DNA of 64,000 nt from Rattus norvegicus (taxonomy: Eukaryota > Chordata > Mammalia > Rodentia > Muridae). Positions within the stretch are counted from its first letter, which is position 1, and every line of letters begins with the position of its first letter. The position numbers and the translations under genes are program-made. The stretch covers positions 40,786,439 through 40,850,438 of the forward strand of contig NC_086034.1 in assembly GCF_036323735.1 (NCBI RefSeq), read 5' to 3'. Positions 1 through 11,559 of this stretch are shown here, in pieces. The notes beneath the pieces were generated by a model that saw only the letters and a list, made by a program, of their open reading frames with translations, ran no database searches and was not told where the DNA came from.

Positions 1-702
1 TGGTGACAGATGGGCATGGGTGTTGGAGGAGACAAGCTAGCACCCTCACTCTTGCTTGAGGTGACTCTGAGGTGTGTGTTTCCAGTTCCTGTCTTGTTTC
101 TTCTTTTCCCCCGTTGTCACTTCCAGAGACACCCACACCACCTCAGGATTTCTTGCACTCACATTCTTGTCTGAGTATCATTTCCCTGGATCTTAAACCA
201 CAACAGCCCAGCTCTGGGCAATGCTGTCATAAAATTGGACCTAAGAGTGGTAGAAAAAACTAACTCAAATTTTGTTTCTAGGTCCTTCTGTTTTTGTTTT
301 TGTTTTTTTTTCCTACTTTGTTGTGTATAAGCCTGTTATCCTGTGGTCTGTTCTTCTTAAGAGCTAAGAGTTAGGGGCTCTGAGGTGTGCAGAGCTCTGG
401 TGGCTTCAGAGAGAACTATAGACTCTCACACCACCTGTGTTCATACCCTGCCCATGGTAAGTGATTGATTGCCAAAGACTGTCTGTGATTACCAAGCTCT
501 GAGGTTCTGCTTCCAGGATTTCAGATCATGCAGTCCAGATAATCCCTGCAGACTGGCTGAGTGGACTGTGTTACTTTGTAGTAGATAACTAACGGGGTGG
601 GGGCAGGCAGCAGGTGTGTCTGTGGGGGGGGCATTAAAGGCCTGAAAAGGTTCTTAACAGGGAAACTTTTATTTATGTACTCGCTTGATTTTAATTTAAA
701 CA
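1..702. other. No gene or repeat recognised
   Basis: I see no coding frame with family features and no repeat that I can name. A T-rich run lies near 290-313. Short frames here look like chance openings. Confidence 0.5.
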
Positions 703-795
703 TTTTCTTTTTCTCTCTGTCTCTCTGACTGTCTCTGTCTAACTGTCTCTCTCCCTCCCTCCTTCTTTCCCCTCTTTCTTCCTTTTTTCTTTGTG
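703..795. repeat. Pyrimidine-rich CT simple repeat
   Basis: This is an imperfect run of CTCTCTGT, CTCCCTCC and CTTTCTTCC motifs with almost no purines apart from G in CTGT. It is low-complexity sequence. Confidence 0.85.
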
Positions 796-837
796 TGTGG
801 CATTAGGTAGCTCCTTCAGTCACTCCACCATTTTGCT

Positions 838-1030
838 AAAAACAGGGTCTCTCAATTAACCTAAAGTCTATCAGTTCAGCAAGACTGACTGGCCAATAGG
901 TTTCAGAGATCAGCCAATCTCTGACTCTCACCTCTACTCCAGTGCTCTTTACAGATATATGCTACCAAGATATGTGCATGGCAGATGTATGCCCATGCAT
1001 GAGTGCTGCGGACATGAACCCATTCCTTGA
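838..1030 (-). repeat. B4/RSINE-type SINE, degraded
   Basis: The stretch reads like the reverse complement of a rodent B4/RSINE element: an 'acagggtctct' start, then 'actgactggccaa', a cytosine-rich middle and an end near 'tgcatgagtgctg'. Divergence is high, so the boundaries are approximate. Confidence 0.45.
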
Positions 1031-1779
1031 TCCCTCATACAGTGGACACTCAACCATCCCCCCAACTCATAATCACTTCTGTTTAGAATCACTGTGTTTT
1101 AGCAGCAGGGACCTTACAAAATGCCCTGTATTGTTGGTAGGAAGCATTTTTTGGTCATTCATTTGAGAAATCTACACAAAGGGAACAGTCCCTCTTAGTT
1201 CTTAGGACAACACAAAGAAAGCCAGCATTTTGCTCTCCTCCACTGATGTCCTCTATGACTGTTGCCTGCCGTCAGGCCTGGCTTCCACGTTAATTTTTTC
1301 CATCTGCTTTGGCTGCAGGTAATTTGGAGACACTGATGTCATGGATCATCTGTTGGGTAAAGCCACAGCAATGCTTTTCTACTGAGCTATTTATGCCTTG
1401 ACAGCTACTTTGGGCTATTTTAATATACTCCGGGCAGGGACCCCATAGTGTTTCAACTAGCTGTTTAGCCTTGCTTCAGAGTCAGAACGGAAGTTAATTT
1501 TTGTTTTGTAATCATATTAAAAATCCAGTTATGCTAACATTCATGGCTAATCCCAAAACAAGAAAAACAATGGATCACAAATGTGTTTGAGTATTAATGG
1601 TCACAGGAACACACAATGTGATTTTTTTCTTCTCTTCCAGGTGACTTCTGACAGACTCAGTTTCCCCATCTGATCACTCCAGTTGTGCCTGGGGCCTAGC
1701 ACAATGAAGGTGCTGAGTAAATTCGGAAGCGTAGAATGATGAGGGTTACCTTTTCCTGAGTATACCTTACAGACTGTGG
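1031..1779. other. No gene recognised
   Basis: This is AT-rich sequence without a recognisable exon or repeat. Frames are short and lack domain features. Confidence 0.45.
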
Positions 1780-2255
1780 TGCCCGCCCTTGGTTGTCAGC
1801 CTAACATTTGGAATGAACTAACACACAAAATGGCTGGACAGACCTGTCTGGGCATATTTCTTAATTAAATCATTTGAAGTGGGAGGGCCCACATTTACTT
1901 AATCCAGATCTTTGAGTTTGGAAGATCTGCATCTGGGCCATACCTTCTGCTGGAATCCTATATAAGCATAAGAAAAGAGGAAACCTTTGCTCTTTGCCTG
2001 CTGTCAAGTCCAGTCCTTACTGGCAGTAGAGCTGACTTCTGGCTTCCAGTGTACACTGAAGACCAGCTTAGATATACAGTCCCATGGACTCGGGAACTAC
2101 TGTATACGTGAGCCTACTGTTGGTAGATGGCTGTGGTGGACTAGCTGGACCACAGCCTGTGAGCCAATATAATAAATCCCCTTTCTATATACACATATAT
2201 AGAGTCATTCTATAAGTTCTGTTTCTCTGGAGAACACTGTCTACTGTGTATATCG
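1780..2255 (+). repeat. Old interspersed repeat, possibly a DNA transposon relic
   Basis: It runs from 'ggttgtcagcctaaca' to 'gtttctctggagaacact'. It contains the 'gtgggagggccca' core, a 'tataagcataagaaa' block and a 'ccaatataataaatcc' block. These are the landmarks of a common mammalian interspersed family. A shorter relative lies at 56025-56330. I cannot assign the family name with confidence. Confidence 0.45.
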
Positions 2256-2474
2256 GTATACTTTCCAGTCTGTCATCTTCCTGGGCCCCAAAACAGCAGG
2301 GAGCTATGTTTACTTATTCCCTAAGGGAGATTCCAGGAGACTGCACAGAGATGGAATTCTCACCCCTTAAATCCCATGAATATAGAGCACCCACCACATT
2401 TCCTAGAGGGCTAGAGATGTCTCCAGAATGGAGCAGATATTTGCTGTGTGATAAAGTTTTCCTGGGAAGATGCC

Positions 2475-2591
2475 ACACAAATGTCTCTCCACCCCACATA
2501 GGGAACCCACAATAGACAAAAGTATGGACACCACCAAAGTCCAACTTGGCGAGGCAATGAGTTTTATTGGGACTACTTATAGGCATATGTA

Positions 2592-2635
<44 letters not shown>

Positions 2636-2960
2636 GGGTTGCTTGCAAGAGCAGAAATCACTCAAAGACAGCTGCATCATTAAGGCCCACCCCTCCTGAG
2701 TGACAGTTGGGAACCTGGAGCACCCTGCACAGATTGAAGAGTGACCTTTCCAGGTGACTCTGGTCTAAACGTCTTCCAGGCACCCAGCTGCTTTCTGCTT
2801 TTTTCCAGGCAGCTGGTGTTGTGTCAACAGTCTTATTTGCAGGTCCCCTTAGTTGGTCTGAGAGGGAATCTCAGCTTCTATTGCTCACTCTGGCAGGGAG
2901 GGGCCTGGTGAATCCAGTCAGTTTCAGGGATTTCCTAAATCTACTTTGAGTTGTTTACCT
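2475..2960. repeat. Rodent interspersed repeat, family unassigned
   Basis: The stretch has landmarks that I recognise from many rodent loci: 'ccaccaaagtccaacttgg', 'gttttattgggactact', then after the GT run 'agcagaaatcactcaaag' and 'gaacctggagcac'. It is probably LTR-derived, but I cannot name it. A GT microsatellite interrupts it. Confidence 0.35.
2585..2632. repeat. (GT)n microsatellite
   Basis: About 17 uninterrupted GT units follow a short GTAT lead-in. Such a run is likely to vary in length between individuals. Confidence 0.95.
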
Positions 2961-3299
2961 GCCTGTTTAAGAAGCCTCCTGTAGCATAGAATGTTCCAAT
3001 AGCAGAGGAAGCTGCTATGCAACAATATTCTTTCTGAATTCCAACATGTGACACTGATAGTAAATATTAAACCAAGAGCCCATCAGACTTAGTTGTGGGA
3101 CACGGTGTACCACAAATCAGAGTGTTTGCTTTCTAAAACAGATCTTGAGACAGAATAGTACAGGGGACCAGAGTGACTATGGGGGTCCCTGCTTTGACTA
3201 ACTACTGTGTGCTGAAGCCCCACCTCCCTCATTCTGCCTAGATGCTACTCTTAGTTTCCATATTAAAAAGAGCAGAGGACTTGGTCTAATTTGAACTTC
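2961..3299. other. No gene recognised
   Basis: I see nothing nameable here. Short frames lack coding features. Confidence 0.4.
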
Positions 3300-3475
3300 C
3301 ACTGAGCTTGTGCTTGCTGTCATAACCACTGTGAATGTGTTTGTCCAGCTGCCGTGTTGTGTCTGGAGGACACAACTTCTTGCATTCATTCGCTGCCTCT
3401 GGCTCTTACAATCTTTCTGGCCATCCTCAACAATGCCTTAGGAAGAAGGGTAGAGTACAGATATTGCAGCTAAGG
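3300..3475 (-). repeat. Rodent repeat fragment, possibly L1-related
   Basis: Blocks such as 'tgtccagctgccgtgttgtg' and 'cctctggctcttacaatctt' recur in rodent interspersed repeats. I believe it belongs to an old L1 lineage in antisense, but the family call is tentative. Confidence 0.35.
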
Positions 3476-3549
3476 CTCCAGCAGGTGCTCAAGGCTCTGA
3501 CTCGATCCACATTTGTCAGTTGTAGCCACTGGGAGAGGGACAGTAAGCT

Positions 3550-4205
3550 TTCTTTATTTTTTCTTTTATTCTATATATTTTTTATTTACCTTTTAAATGT
3601 TACTCCTTTCCCAGTTCCCCTCCAGAACCCCACTGTCCCATCCTCCTTCCCCCTGCTTCTATGAGGTTGCTCCCTCTCCCACTCACCCATTCCCTTCCAC
3701 CTCCCCGCCCCTACATTCCCCTACACTGGGGCATCTAGCCTTCACAGGACCAAGGGATTTTCCTCCCATTGATGCCCAACAAGGCCATCATCTGCTACAT
3801 ATGCAGTTGGAGCCATAGGTCCATCTTGTGTAATTTGGTATGATGGTTTAGTCCCTGGGAGCTCTGGGGGCTCTGGTGTGTTGATATTGTTGTTCTTATG
3901 GGGTTGCAAACCCCTTCAGCTATTTAATTCTCTAACTCCTCCATTGAGGACCCCATTCTCAGTTCAATGGTTGACTGCGAGCATCCATCTCTTTATTTGT
4001 CAGGCTCTGACAGAGCCTCTCAGGAGACAGCTATATCAGGTCCTGTCAGCATGCACTTCTTGGCATCTGCAATATTGTCTGGGTTTGGTGTCTGTATATG
4101 GGATAGATCCCTCAGGTGGGGCAGTCTCTGTTCCACATTTTGTCCCCTTGTTCCTCCTGTGAGTATTTTTGTTCCCTCTTCTAAGAAGGTCTGAAGCACC
4201 CACAA
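3550..4205 (-). mobile_element. L1 3' end (3'UTR), older Lx-like copy
   Basis: Read on the minus strand this is an L1 3'UTR. On the plus strand the T-rich side at 3550-3600 corresponds to the poly-A end. Typical antisense blocks follow: 'ctgggagctctggggg', 'ccattctcagttcaatggtt', 'cctctcaggagacagct', 'ggtggggcagtctctg' and 'cttctaagaaggtctgaagc'. Only the 3'UTR is present, so the copy is strongly 5'-truncated, as most L1 copies are. Confidence 0.85.
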
Positions 4206-4211
4206 TTATTA

Positions 4212-4556
4212 ACCACTGTGGTGGTTTATATATGATTGGCCCATGGCTTGGCAACATTAGGAGGTGTGCCATTTTTAAAGTAGGTGTGACCTTGTTGGAG
4301 GAAGTGTGTCACTGTGGGTGTGGTCTTGTCCTAGCCACCTGGAAGCCAGTCTTCTCCTATTTGCCCTCAAAATAGGGTGAAGAACTATCAGCTTCTTCTG
4401 CACCATGCAAGCCTGGGCACTGCCATGCTCCCACCTTGATGATAATAGACTGAACTTCTGAAGCTGTAAGCTAGCCCCAATTAAATATTGTCTTTATAAG
4501 AGTTGCCATGGTCATGGGGTCTGTTCACAGCAGTAAAACCCTAACCAAGACAACCA
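4212..4556 (+). repeat. URR1-like rodent repeat (probable nonautonomous DNA transposon)
   Basis: This is a near full-length copy: 'gtggtttatatatgattggc', 'attaggaggtgtgcca', 'ccttgttggaggaagtgtg', 'ccccaattaaatattgtc', ending 'cagtaaaaccctaaccaaga'. This architecture matches the rodent URR1 family as I remember it. Related copies lie at 14672, 15786, 18344 and 24847. Confidence 0.5.
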
Positions 4557-4584
4557 CTGATAGGTCAACTAAACTCCAGTGGAA

Positions 4585-4765
4585 GGCCACACATCCATGA
4601 ATATATAGGCACTGCACATAGGACATGATGAGAGAGGTGGGGTCGTGTTGGACGTTGAGAGGGTAGGGAAAGAGGAGAAGCTGGGAGAAAGAAACTCATT
4701 GTATGATATTCTCAAAGAACTCCTACATAAGCCCCACAAGTTTAAAAGGTGAAAATTAAAAAGGC
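4585..4765 (+). repeat. Possible L1 3'UTR fragment
   Basis: The G/A-rich part followed by 'tgatattctcaaagaact' resembles the end of an old L1 3'UTR on the plus strand. Divergence is high. Confidence 0.3.
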
Positions 4766-6005
4766 AAACATCTTTGTTACATTCCTATTCTTCCCTGCAC
4801 AGTCTTCCCAGACCAACCCTCACCTTAGTCCTGAATTTGGGCTCTGTGACTAGGTCCAGAACCTTTCCATTTTATTTCATTTGCTCTGCTGTTAATTTAG
4901 ATCAAGCTGCACTCACCCCAAATTTGGAGGCCACTGGTCTTTTTCATGTTCTCTTGATTTTCTAATGTTGTCTATACTTTATGATATGTATTTGTTGTCT
5001 ATACATTATGACATATATTTGGTGATAATTTTTCAATGCCTGGGACCTTTGTTGGCACAGCACTGCTTTCAGAGTGAATCTTCCAATCTTTAATACTCTG
5101 TGCAGAGCTTGGCATGGTTGTCCCCTGTCTGCCTACTTAGATCATCATGTGTCACATGCCTTTCTTCTCTGTACTTGGACATCAGAGTTTTAAAAAGTCC
5201 TTCTAATCAGCTGCCTCTTCTCTGCAATTCCGTATGATTTTTCCTCCTTCTGGTTATTTTTCCTTGGCTCATGGCTATCCAGTTTTCAGATCTCTACTAT
5301 GTTTTAAGTTTCTTCTTAACCCACCACTCCTTGTTGGTGTTTGCTTTTGTCTTTTTACAGCACTGTGTTTACAGTGTGTTTTGTCTACATGCCATGAACA
5401 TATGTAAAAACTGAACACTTTCATTTGTGTTTGGCAGATGCCATGCCTGGTACACAGCCACTCACTCTTGTCTTATTTGGTAACAATAAGATGCATGACT
5501 TATGCATGTCTCAGCGCTAAATACAATGTGAGGTTAACTAATGGCCAAAGATGTTAAAATGAGAGTATGTCCATTCACAAAAATGTCCTCCTTCAGCCAT
5601 TTCTCCTTCCCCGGATAGAATGACAGACTCTACAGCTAGAAACCTAGCTGTCAATCTGGACCATAAAGTGGAAACTGCACCCTGGGGACAGCTGCACAGT
5701 ATGTAAGATAGAAGATGAGTGCTATGTGCTGTAGGTACTATATCATTGTAGATTATCTACACTGACATCAGAAATGACTTCTGTAAGGCATAAGACATTT
5801 TCACTTTGGTTTATTTATAGTCTAAGTTATTTTTCCCCTAACAATAACTAAATCTACATAATTCTCATTCAAGTAATCAGTGTAGTCAGTGTAGCCAGTA
5901 TGTAGGATATAAAGACTGACCTGGTCTGAATTGGTTGGAGAAATATGCCCGTTAAGTGAAACTGTGTCCTTCGTGGCAATTTTTAGGGAGAATCCTCTGT
6001 TTACT
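4766..6005. other. No gene recognised; short 27-bp duplication
   Basis: This is mostly unrecognised AT-rich sequence. At about 4966-5020 a unit of roughly 27 bp ('ttgtctatactttatgat' and its partner 'ttgtctatacattatgac') occurs twice in tandem. No coding evidence was seen. Confidence 0.45.
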
Positions 6006-6008
6006 CTG

Positions 6009-6425
6009 TCTTAGTCAGAGTTTCTATTGCTATGATATAAGACCATGGCTGAAAGCAACCTAGGGAAAAAAGGATTTATTTTAACTCACATATTCAGATC
6101 ATGGTCCATAATGGATTGAAGTCGGGGCAGGAACTGGAGGCTAGAACTTGGAGGTGGGAACTGCAGCAGAAGTCATAGTGAGGTGCTGCTCACTGGTTTG
6201 CCAGTTGTGGCTTGTTCAGTCTGTTTCTTATTAGAACCCAGAACAACTGCCAGGGGATGGCACTGCCCATAGTGGGTCGGATGCTTTTACAGCAATCACT
6301 GGTCAGAAAACATGTCCTATAGACTTGTCTACAAGTATTATGGAGGCATTTTCTCAATTAAAATTTCCTCTTCCCAGATATGTCTAGGTTTGCTTCAAGC
6401 AGATATAAAACTAGCCAGTACACCA
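6009..6425 (-). repeat. Rodent interspersed repeat, family unassigned
   Basis: It begins 'cttagtcagagtttctattg' and ends 'aaaactagccagtac', with 'gaacccagaacaactgcc' in the middle. This is the layout of a very common rodent repeat. Partial relatives are at 8441-8795 and 11560-12240. I cannot give a firm family name. Confidence 0.45.
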
Positions 6426-7506
6426 CGATTAATGTCAGATACATTATGCAAAATCAATTACATTAATTTAGGACATTTTATTAAGTCCTATAATGAATAT
6501 AGGACAATCTGTCAATCACAATAGAGAACTGCCTTCTCTATGTGTCTTAATAATTAAACTTCTCTTGAATCCTATAAAATGCAGCCCTCAGCAATAATTG
6601 AGTAACTGCATTCACTTGGCCACTGTCAGTCTTGATCATGTTTCCCTCTTTTCAATCTGTAGTGCTATCTTACTCCAAATAAATCTTCCTTGCTACATAT
6701 ACAAGTCTGAGATAGCCCTTATTTTCAGTTCTCTGAGCGAGAGGCCAAGAGCCTGGACATACTTGATTCTATCCCTGACCACGAGTAATGGAGAGATAGA
6801 AAGGAAAACATAGAGGACTCCTTTGTGTTTTAGAATTTAAGAAAATTTTTACGTAAATCCCTGTTAAATGATATAGCTAGTCCGAAGCCCTTTGGATTGA
6901 ACTGACAATACTGATTACATCTTTCTCCATGTGCAGAAAGAGAACACAAGTAGAGCACGAGGAAACAATCCGTATGTTCTCTGTCAATACCCTCACTGCA
7001 TCGCATTTCAGTCCAACCTGACATATACATCCATCAACATCCACTTCTGGCACTGCTCAAGATAAGTCAACAAATGACATAGAGTAAAACATGTTGAGAT
7101 CAATAAAATTTATGGCAAACTAACATTTTAAAATGCCCCTTTCATTCCTAAGTTATTAATTAAAACCACTCTAACTTTTGATAAAGCGTGATGTCAAAGT
7201 CTAGAGATGTTGTTACTCCTGTTGGATGTTGAGTCAATTCACTATAAACAAGTGGTCTGATGGTGTTCTTGACAGCCCTAGATTCCTTTCTATTTCCCAG
7301 AGGGACTCTGAGGATTCCCAACAAACTGATTCAAGTGGGCTTACCTAACAATCCTGACACACCAGTCTGTGCCGTGTGTGAATATACAGTAGTGCCACCA
7401 AGGCCATGCCCTTCACATGTTCATGGTCAGGAGAAGAAGAAGATACTTAGCCAAAAACAAAACAAACAAAAAACCACGATCTCATTTCTTTATTTAGAAA
7501 AAGATT
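6426..7506. other. No gene recognised
   Basis: No exon-like frame and no clear repeat was seen. The part near 6585-6815 has an AATAAA followed by a GC-richer tail and could be an old LTR, but I cannot support it. Confidence 0.4.
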
Positions 7507-7850
7507 TATATGTATGTGTATGCATGTATGTATGTGTGTATCTATATATGAAAATATGTGTGTATGTATTTGTATATGTATATGTGTGTATATGTATAAT
7601 ATGTACTGTGTGTATCTATATATGTGTATGTGTATATTTAAGTTGTATATATGTGTGTGATTCTGTATGTGTGTTTATCTATACGTACATGTATATTTTT
7701 ATATATACATTTATAACATATGTACATATATGTATATGCAGGTATATGTGTGTATGACACTATGTGTATATGTCTATAATACATGTGTATGTGTGTCTAT
7801 GTATATATATGTGTGTGTGAGTCAGTATATCACATATGTATATATATGTG

Positions 7851-7902
<52 letters not shown>
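7507..7902. repeat. Long compound TATG/GT microsatellite
   Basis: Nearly 400 bp are built from TATG, TGTA, ATGTGTAT and finally pure GT units (about 7863-7902). The lack of other bases opens frames translating as long Cys/Val/Tyr strings. These are artefacts. Confidence 0.93.
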
Positions 7903-7906
<4 letters not shown>

Positions 7907-8440
7907 AAATGGGCAGTTGATAGCCTGAAGTACAGCAGGGAATCAAAAGACAAGTCCACATATTAGTCGTGTAGGAATGGCTGAGTAGAGTCTGTCTACA
8001 TTAACGTTAGCCTGAGTCAATACTCTATCAAATTATAGAGAAGAATAAGCTTCCCTTTGCTTAAGTAAGTTACAGTGGAGCATTCTGTTAACTGCAAACC
8101 CAGGTACTCCTAAATCCTAAAAATATCTCTCAAATAGAATACTTGAGATATTTTCAAAACCACAGTTTAATTCTGTAGTAATAAGGACTAATTGGAGGCA
8201 TCAAAGATCAATAAAACATTGGTTAATTAGAACTAAGTTTTCAGAAGACTCACAGTTCAGTTAGATTTTCTGTAGAAAGAAAGCACAGTAAGGAACTGAT
8301 TTCCTAATTAGGAAGAACTGTAGGTTGAATGGCTGTGGCTCTGTGTGCAATAATCCAGCTTGGATTTGATTTCATAGAACACTCTCAGATCGTCCTAGTC
8401 TCCACCTCACTCATCTGGATGTGAAATATGTCTCTCAGCT
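7903..8440. other. No gene recognised
   Basis: This is unique-looking AT-rich DNA. I saw nothing to annotate. Confidence 0.45.
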
Positions 8441-8795
8441 ACTTTCTTGTTGCTGCAGTAAAACTTGTTGACAATAGCGACTGAAGAGAGAAAGGCTCTT
8501 TTTGTTCTGCAGTTTCACAGGGATACAGCCCATAACTGCAGGGAAGACCCAGCAGCAGCCAGAAAGGCATGTTGGAAGGAGCAGAAGGCTGGCTGGTTAC
8601 ATGCATCTATGTTCAGAGAACAAAGAGTAATCAGTAAGCAGGGCTGGACTCTAATATCTCAGGGCCTACCTCAGTGAGCCACTTGCTTGAGAGAAGCCCT
8701 ACCTCCTAAGAGCTCACAACTTTCCCAAAGAGTGCCACCAGCGGTTGACCAAGTGTTCCTGAGGAGAACTGTCACATTCAAATCACAGCATACAT
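8441..8795 (-). repeat. Degraded rodent interspersed repeat
   Basis: The opening 'tttcttgttgctgcagtaaa' and a later 'gaagccctacctcctaag' fit the same broad family as 6009-6425 and 11560-12240, but it is diverged. Confidence 0.35.
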
Positions 8796-8969
8796 GTTTA
8801 TTCTGACTGTAGCATATATGGACACATAAAATACCTAAGCGAGGCAGAGATACATGTAAAAGAAAGACTCATGCACACTAAGTTTTCTTCACACATTCCT
8901 TTAGAACTACGTGGTAACCTTGGAGTATAAGTAGCTCATAGTCTATTCAACCACCCTCTTACAGCAGAG

Positions 8970-9425
8970 GAGTGTGTGCTAATTGATCCCAAATCCCTTT
9001 AAAGCCACAGCCCCTAACACCTAAGGATGTAACCATATTTGCCTTTACTGAGGTGGTCAAGTTCACTGAGGCCATAATAACAAGGTCCAATCCAGTATAT
9101 CTCGTGTCTTTACAAGAGGGAATGACCATGTGAGGACAGACATGTAGATTGTTGTCTTTATGCAGATGAGGGCTGGCACAAGATAAGGCAAGGCCTGTGA
9201 TTGGGCAGTGAAAAAGTAAGGCAGGGACAGAGTTTTTATAAAGCAAGAGAGAGGAAAAGGAGAGGAACAAAGGTGGAGGCAGAGAAAGACAGCCCAGATC
9301 CATGTGGCCTTAAATGACCACAGGTAGTCATGAATATTTGTTAACAGATGGATTTTTATAGGACAATTTGCCTTATCTAGGTGGGCAGTTTATATCATTG
9401 GTTCTGAATTTATTATGTGGAAGTT
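8970..9425 (-). repeat. LTR-like rodent repeat, copy 1
   Basis: The reverse complement of this stretch matches 23300-23655 closely. Shared blocks are 'tataaactgcccacctagat', 'aaggccaca', a CT-rich run and 'actgcccaatcacaggcctt'. Two copies in opposite orientation within 15 kb show that it is a dispersed element. The internal pyrimidine tract and length fit an LTR, but I could not find TG...CA ends. Confidence 0.55.
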
Positions 9426-9442
9426 TTGTGGATTGAGAATTT

Positions 9443-9593
9443 AAGATACAGGTCTGGGGGCTGGAGAGATGGCTCAGGGGTTAAGAGCACTGACTGCTCT
9501 TCCAGAGGTCCTGAGTTCAAATCCCAGCAACAACATGGTTGCAACCATCTATAAATAAAATAAATAAATCTTTAAAAAAAAGATACAAGTCTG
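9443..9593. repeat. Target-site duplication pair around the B2
   Basis: Imperfect 14-bp direct repeats flank the SINE: 'aagatacaggtctg' at 9443-9456 and 'aagatacaagtctg' at 9580-9593, one mismatch. This marks the insertion as an L1-driven event. Confidence 0.85.
9457..9579 (+). mobile_element. B2 SINE with internal deletion
   Basis: It starts 'ggggctggagagatggctca' and carries the tRNA-derived A and B box region ('gttaagagcactgactgc', 'gagttcaaatcccagcaa'). It then jumps from 'gcaaccatct' straight to the AATAAA-rich tail, so roughly 60 bp of the usual 3' body is missing. B2 elements come from a tRNA and are transcribed by RNA polymerase III. Confidence 0.92.
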
Positions 9594-10454
9594 ATTGCTA
9601 AATTACAAGGTTATTGAGTTTTGATTTTAACCAGTAACTGGGAGTTGTGACTATAACCACAGTGGGAAGATACAGGGAATATGAGCAGAGTCTGCAGCAA
9701 GAGAGTTACAAGAGGGTGGCTGCTTTGCTGACTGAGATGAAAATACCCCGCAGATGCCATGTGGCCCTCTGGTGCCAGCTATAGCACAGGACAGAAGAGA
9801 TTCTTTTTTAATATTTACTGCAACACAGGAAGATGAAATCAACCCTGCTGATATCGTGGGTTCCAGCTAGAACAACTTGAGGATAAGTGACCACCCTCCA
9901 GGCCAACTCATTACCACTGTTTTGTTCGGTCATCCTGGCAGGCTGATGTCACCAGCATGGAGGGAGTTGCCAATATGTCACTATTTTAATTAGTGCTGTA
10001 ATGAGGAGTCCTGTAAAAACATTGTTTCTGGTTTTTACAGGTTTTTTTTTTTTTGGTGTGGCGGGGGTAGGGGGGGATAAATGGCCAATATGGGATTGCT
10101 GGGTCAAAGGTTAAGTGCACAGTACTGTGGTTGCATTAGACATTGACAGATTGTCCTCCACAGAGATCTGCCCTCTCTGTGGTTCTACAGTTCTGCATTC
10201 CAGAGCTTTGTGGCTTCCCAGTCTAATCAATGAATTAGGGTAAAGTCCTGCCCCTTTGATAATCTGGTAGTGGAGTCTGTTTCAGCACAGTTTGGGTTGT
10301 GTATCCTGTAAGACAAGGAAAGGTTAACAGGGTTTCAAAGTGTGTGGGCCCTCAGTACTTCTCTCCCCCTTTAACTGTCTGCACATTAGTTTCCAACTTT
10401 CAATTGCATTTCTAGGAAATGCTCCCCTGCAGCTGCTCAGTTTTATTTAGGTCT
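9594..10454. other. No gene recognised
   Basis: This is mostly unrecognised sequence. A T run followed by a G-rich patch lies at 10040-10078. Confidence 0.4.
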
Positions 10455-10548
10455 TGGCAGACAGGGTCTCCTCATGTAGCCCAGGCTGTCCTGGAATTCC
10501 TAACCTTCACCCACAAGTGCAGGCCGACATGTGAAGGCCACCATGCCA
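10455..10548 (-). mobile_element. B1 SINE fragment
   Basis: 'agacagggtctcctcatgta' followed by 'gcccaggctgtcctggaat' is the antisense of the 7SL-derived B1 right side. The left part is diverged. Confidence 0.75.
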
Positions 10549-10807
10549 CTCTTTATTTTGTAAAAGCACATTATGCTTATGTACTTACTTATATGAAGCA
10601 GGGGATATGCAGTCTCCTTATACCAAATGTTATGTCCTAATATTCCTGCTCAGTCTTTAGGTGTCTTTTTGTTGTTATTTGTTTGTTGTTTTACTTTATT
10701 GCAATCGTTTCTACTTCAAAAATATTTTAAACCTGCAAACGTGGCCTCAATAGTATAAATATTTGCTTCACATTCTCAACCCAAATTTACCAACTCAGTT
10801 ACCAACT

Positions 10808-10985
10808 TCAAATTTTTTTCCTTTTCTCCTCTTCCTCCTCTTCCTTCTGCCGCCTCCTCTTCTTCTAATTCCTTTTTGACCACCACCTCCTCCTCCTCCT
10901 CCTCTTCCTCCTCTTCTTCCTCTTCCCCTTCCTCCTCCCGCCCATTTTTCTTCCTTGTCCCATTTCCTTCCTCCCTCTCTACATC
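10808..10985. repeat. Polypyrimidine CCT/CTT tract
   Basis: This is C/T-only sequence with few interruptions, including a (TCC)n core at about 10887-10905. The opposite strand encodes a Glu-rich frame that is an artefact of the repeat. Confidence 0.9.
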
Positions 10986-11214
10986 TCTAATTTGAACATG
11001 TTGGGTTCTTTCCTTTATTATCATAAATACCAATTATCTTCATTACCAAACCCTTAATTTCATCAGATAACAAAATCTTAAATGTATATACTACTACTTA
11101 ATCTACAGGTTTAATCAAACTTTGTACTTATGTCAGTAATGCCTTCCGCAGATTTCTTTCCTTCTCTCTTATTCAATACAGGAAGCGCTTGCATTTAGTT
11201 CTGGCAATGCTTTC

Positions 11215-11293
11215 TTCTGACACCAGGGATAGAACCCAGGACTCTGCATATGATAGGCAAGTGCTTTACCACTAAGCTACATCCCTAGTCCTT
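11215..11293 (-). mobile_element. ID/B4-related SINE (tRNA-derived)
   Basis: The reverse complement reads 'ggggatgtagcttagtggta', then 'agcacttgcctatcatatgc' and 'cctgggttctatccctggtg'. This is the tRNA-Ala-like ID body with intact A and B box positions. Confidence 0.75.
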
Positions 11294-11559
11294 GTTTCTG
11301 TGGCTCTCTCTGTAGCTCTCCTGTCTTTAACAATACAGTTTCCTCATCACAGTAGAAGTTTGGAAAAGCAGAAGCCACAAATTCTGCTGAGTGCCTGCTG
11401 TGGGTGTGCGTCCCTTGGGGTAGACTCAGGCCTGCACAGTAGGAATACCACACAGTAATTGATATTGATCCTTTATTGGTAATGCTGACTTTAATCATCT
11501 AAGTCAAGATACCTATACATTTTTAGCTATTTTCACACTAGCGAATGTATTTATTATTT

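Noticed and set aside
7260..7966. Long frames of 165 and 99 codons rich in Cys, Val, Tyr and Ile
   Set aside because: They translate the TATG/GT microsatellite and have no independent coding evidence.
10776..11033. Glu-rich 85-codon minus-strand frame
   Set aside because: It is the complement of a polypyrimidine tract.
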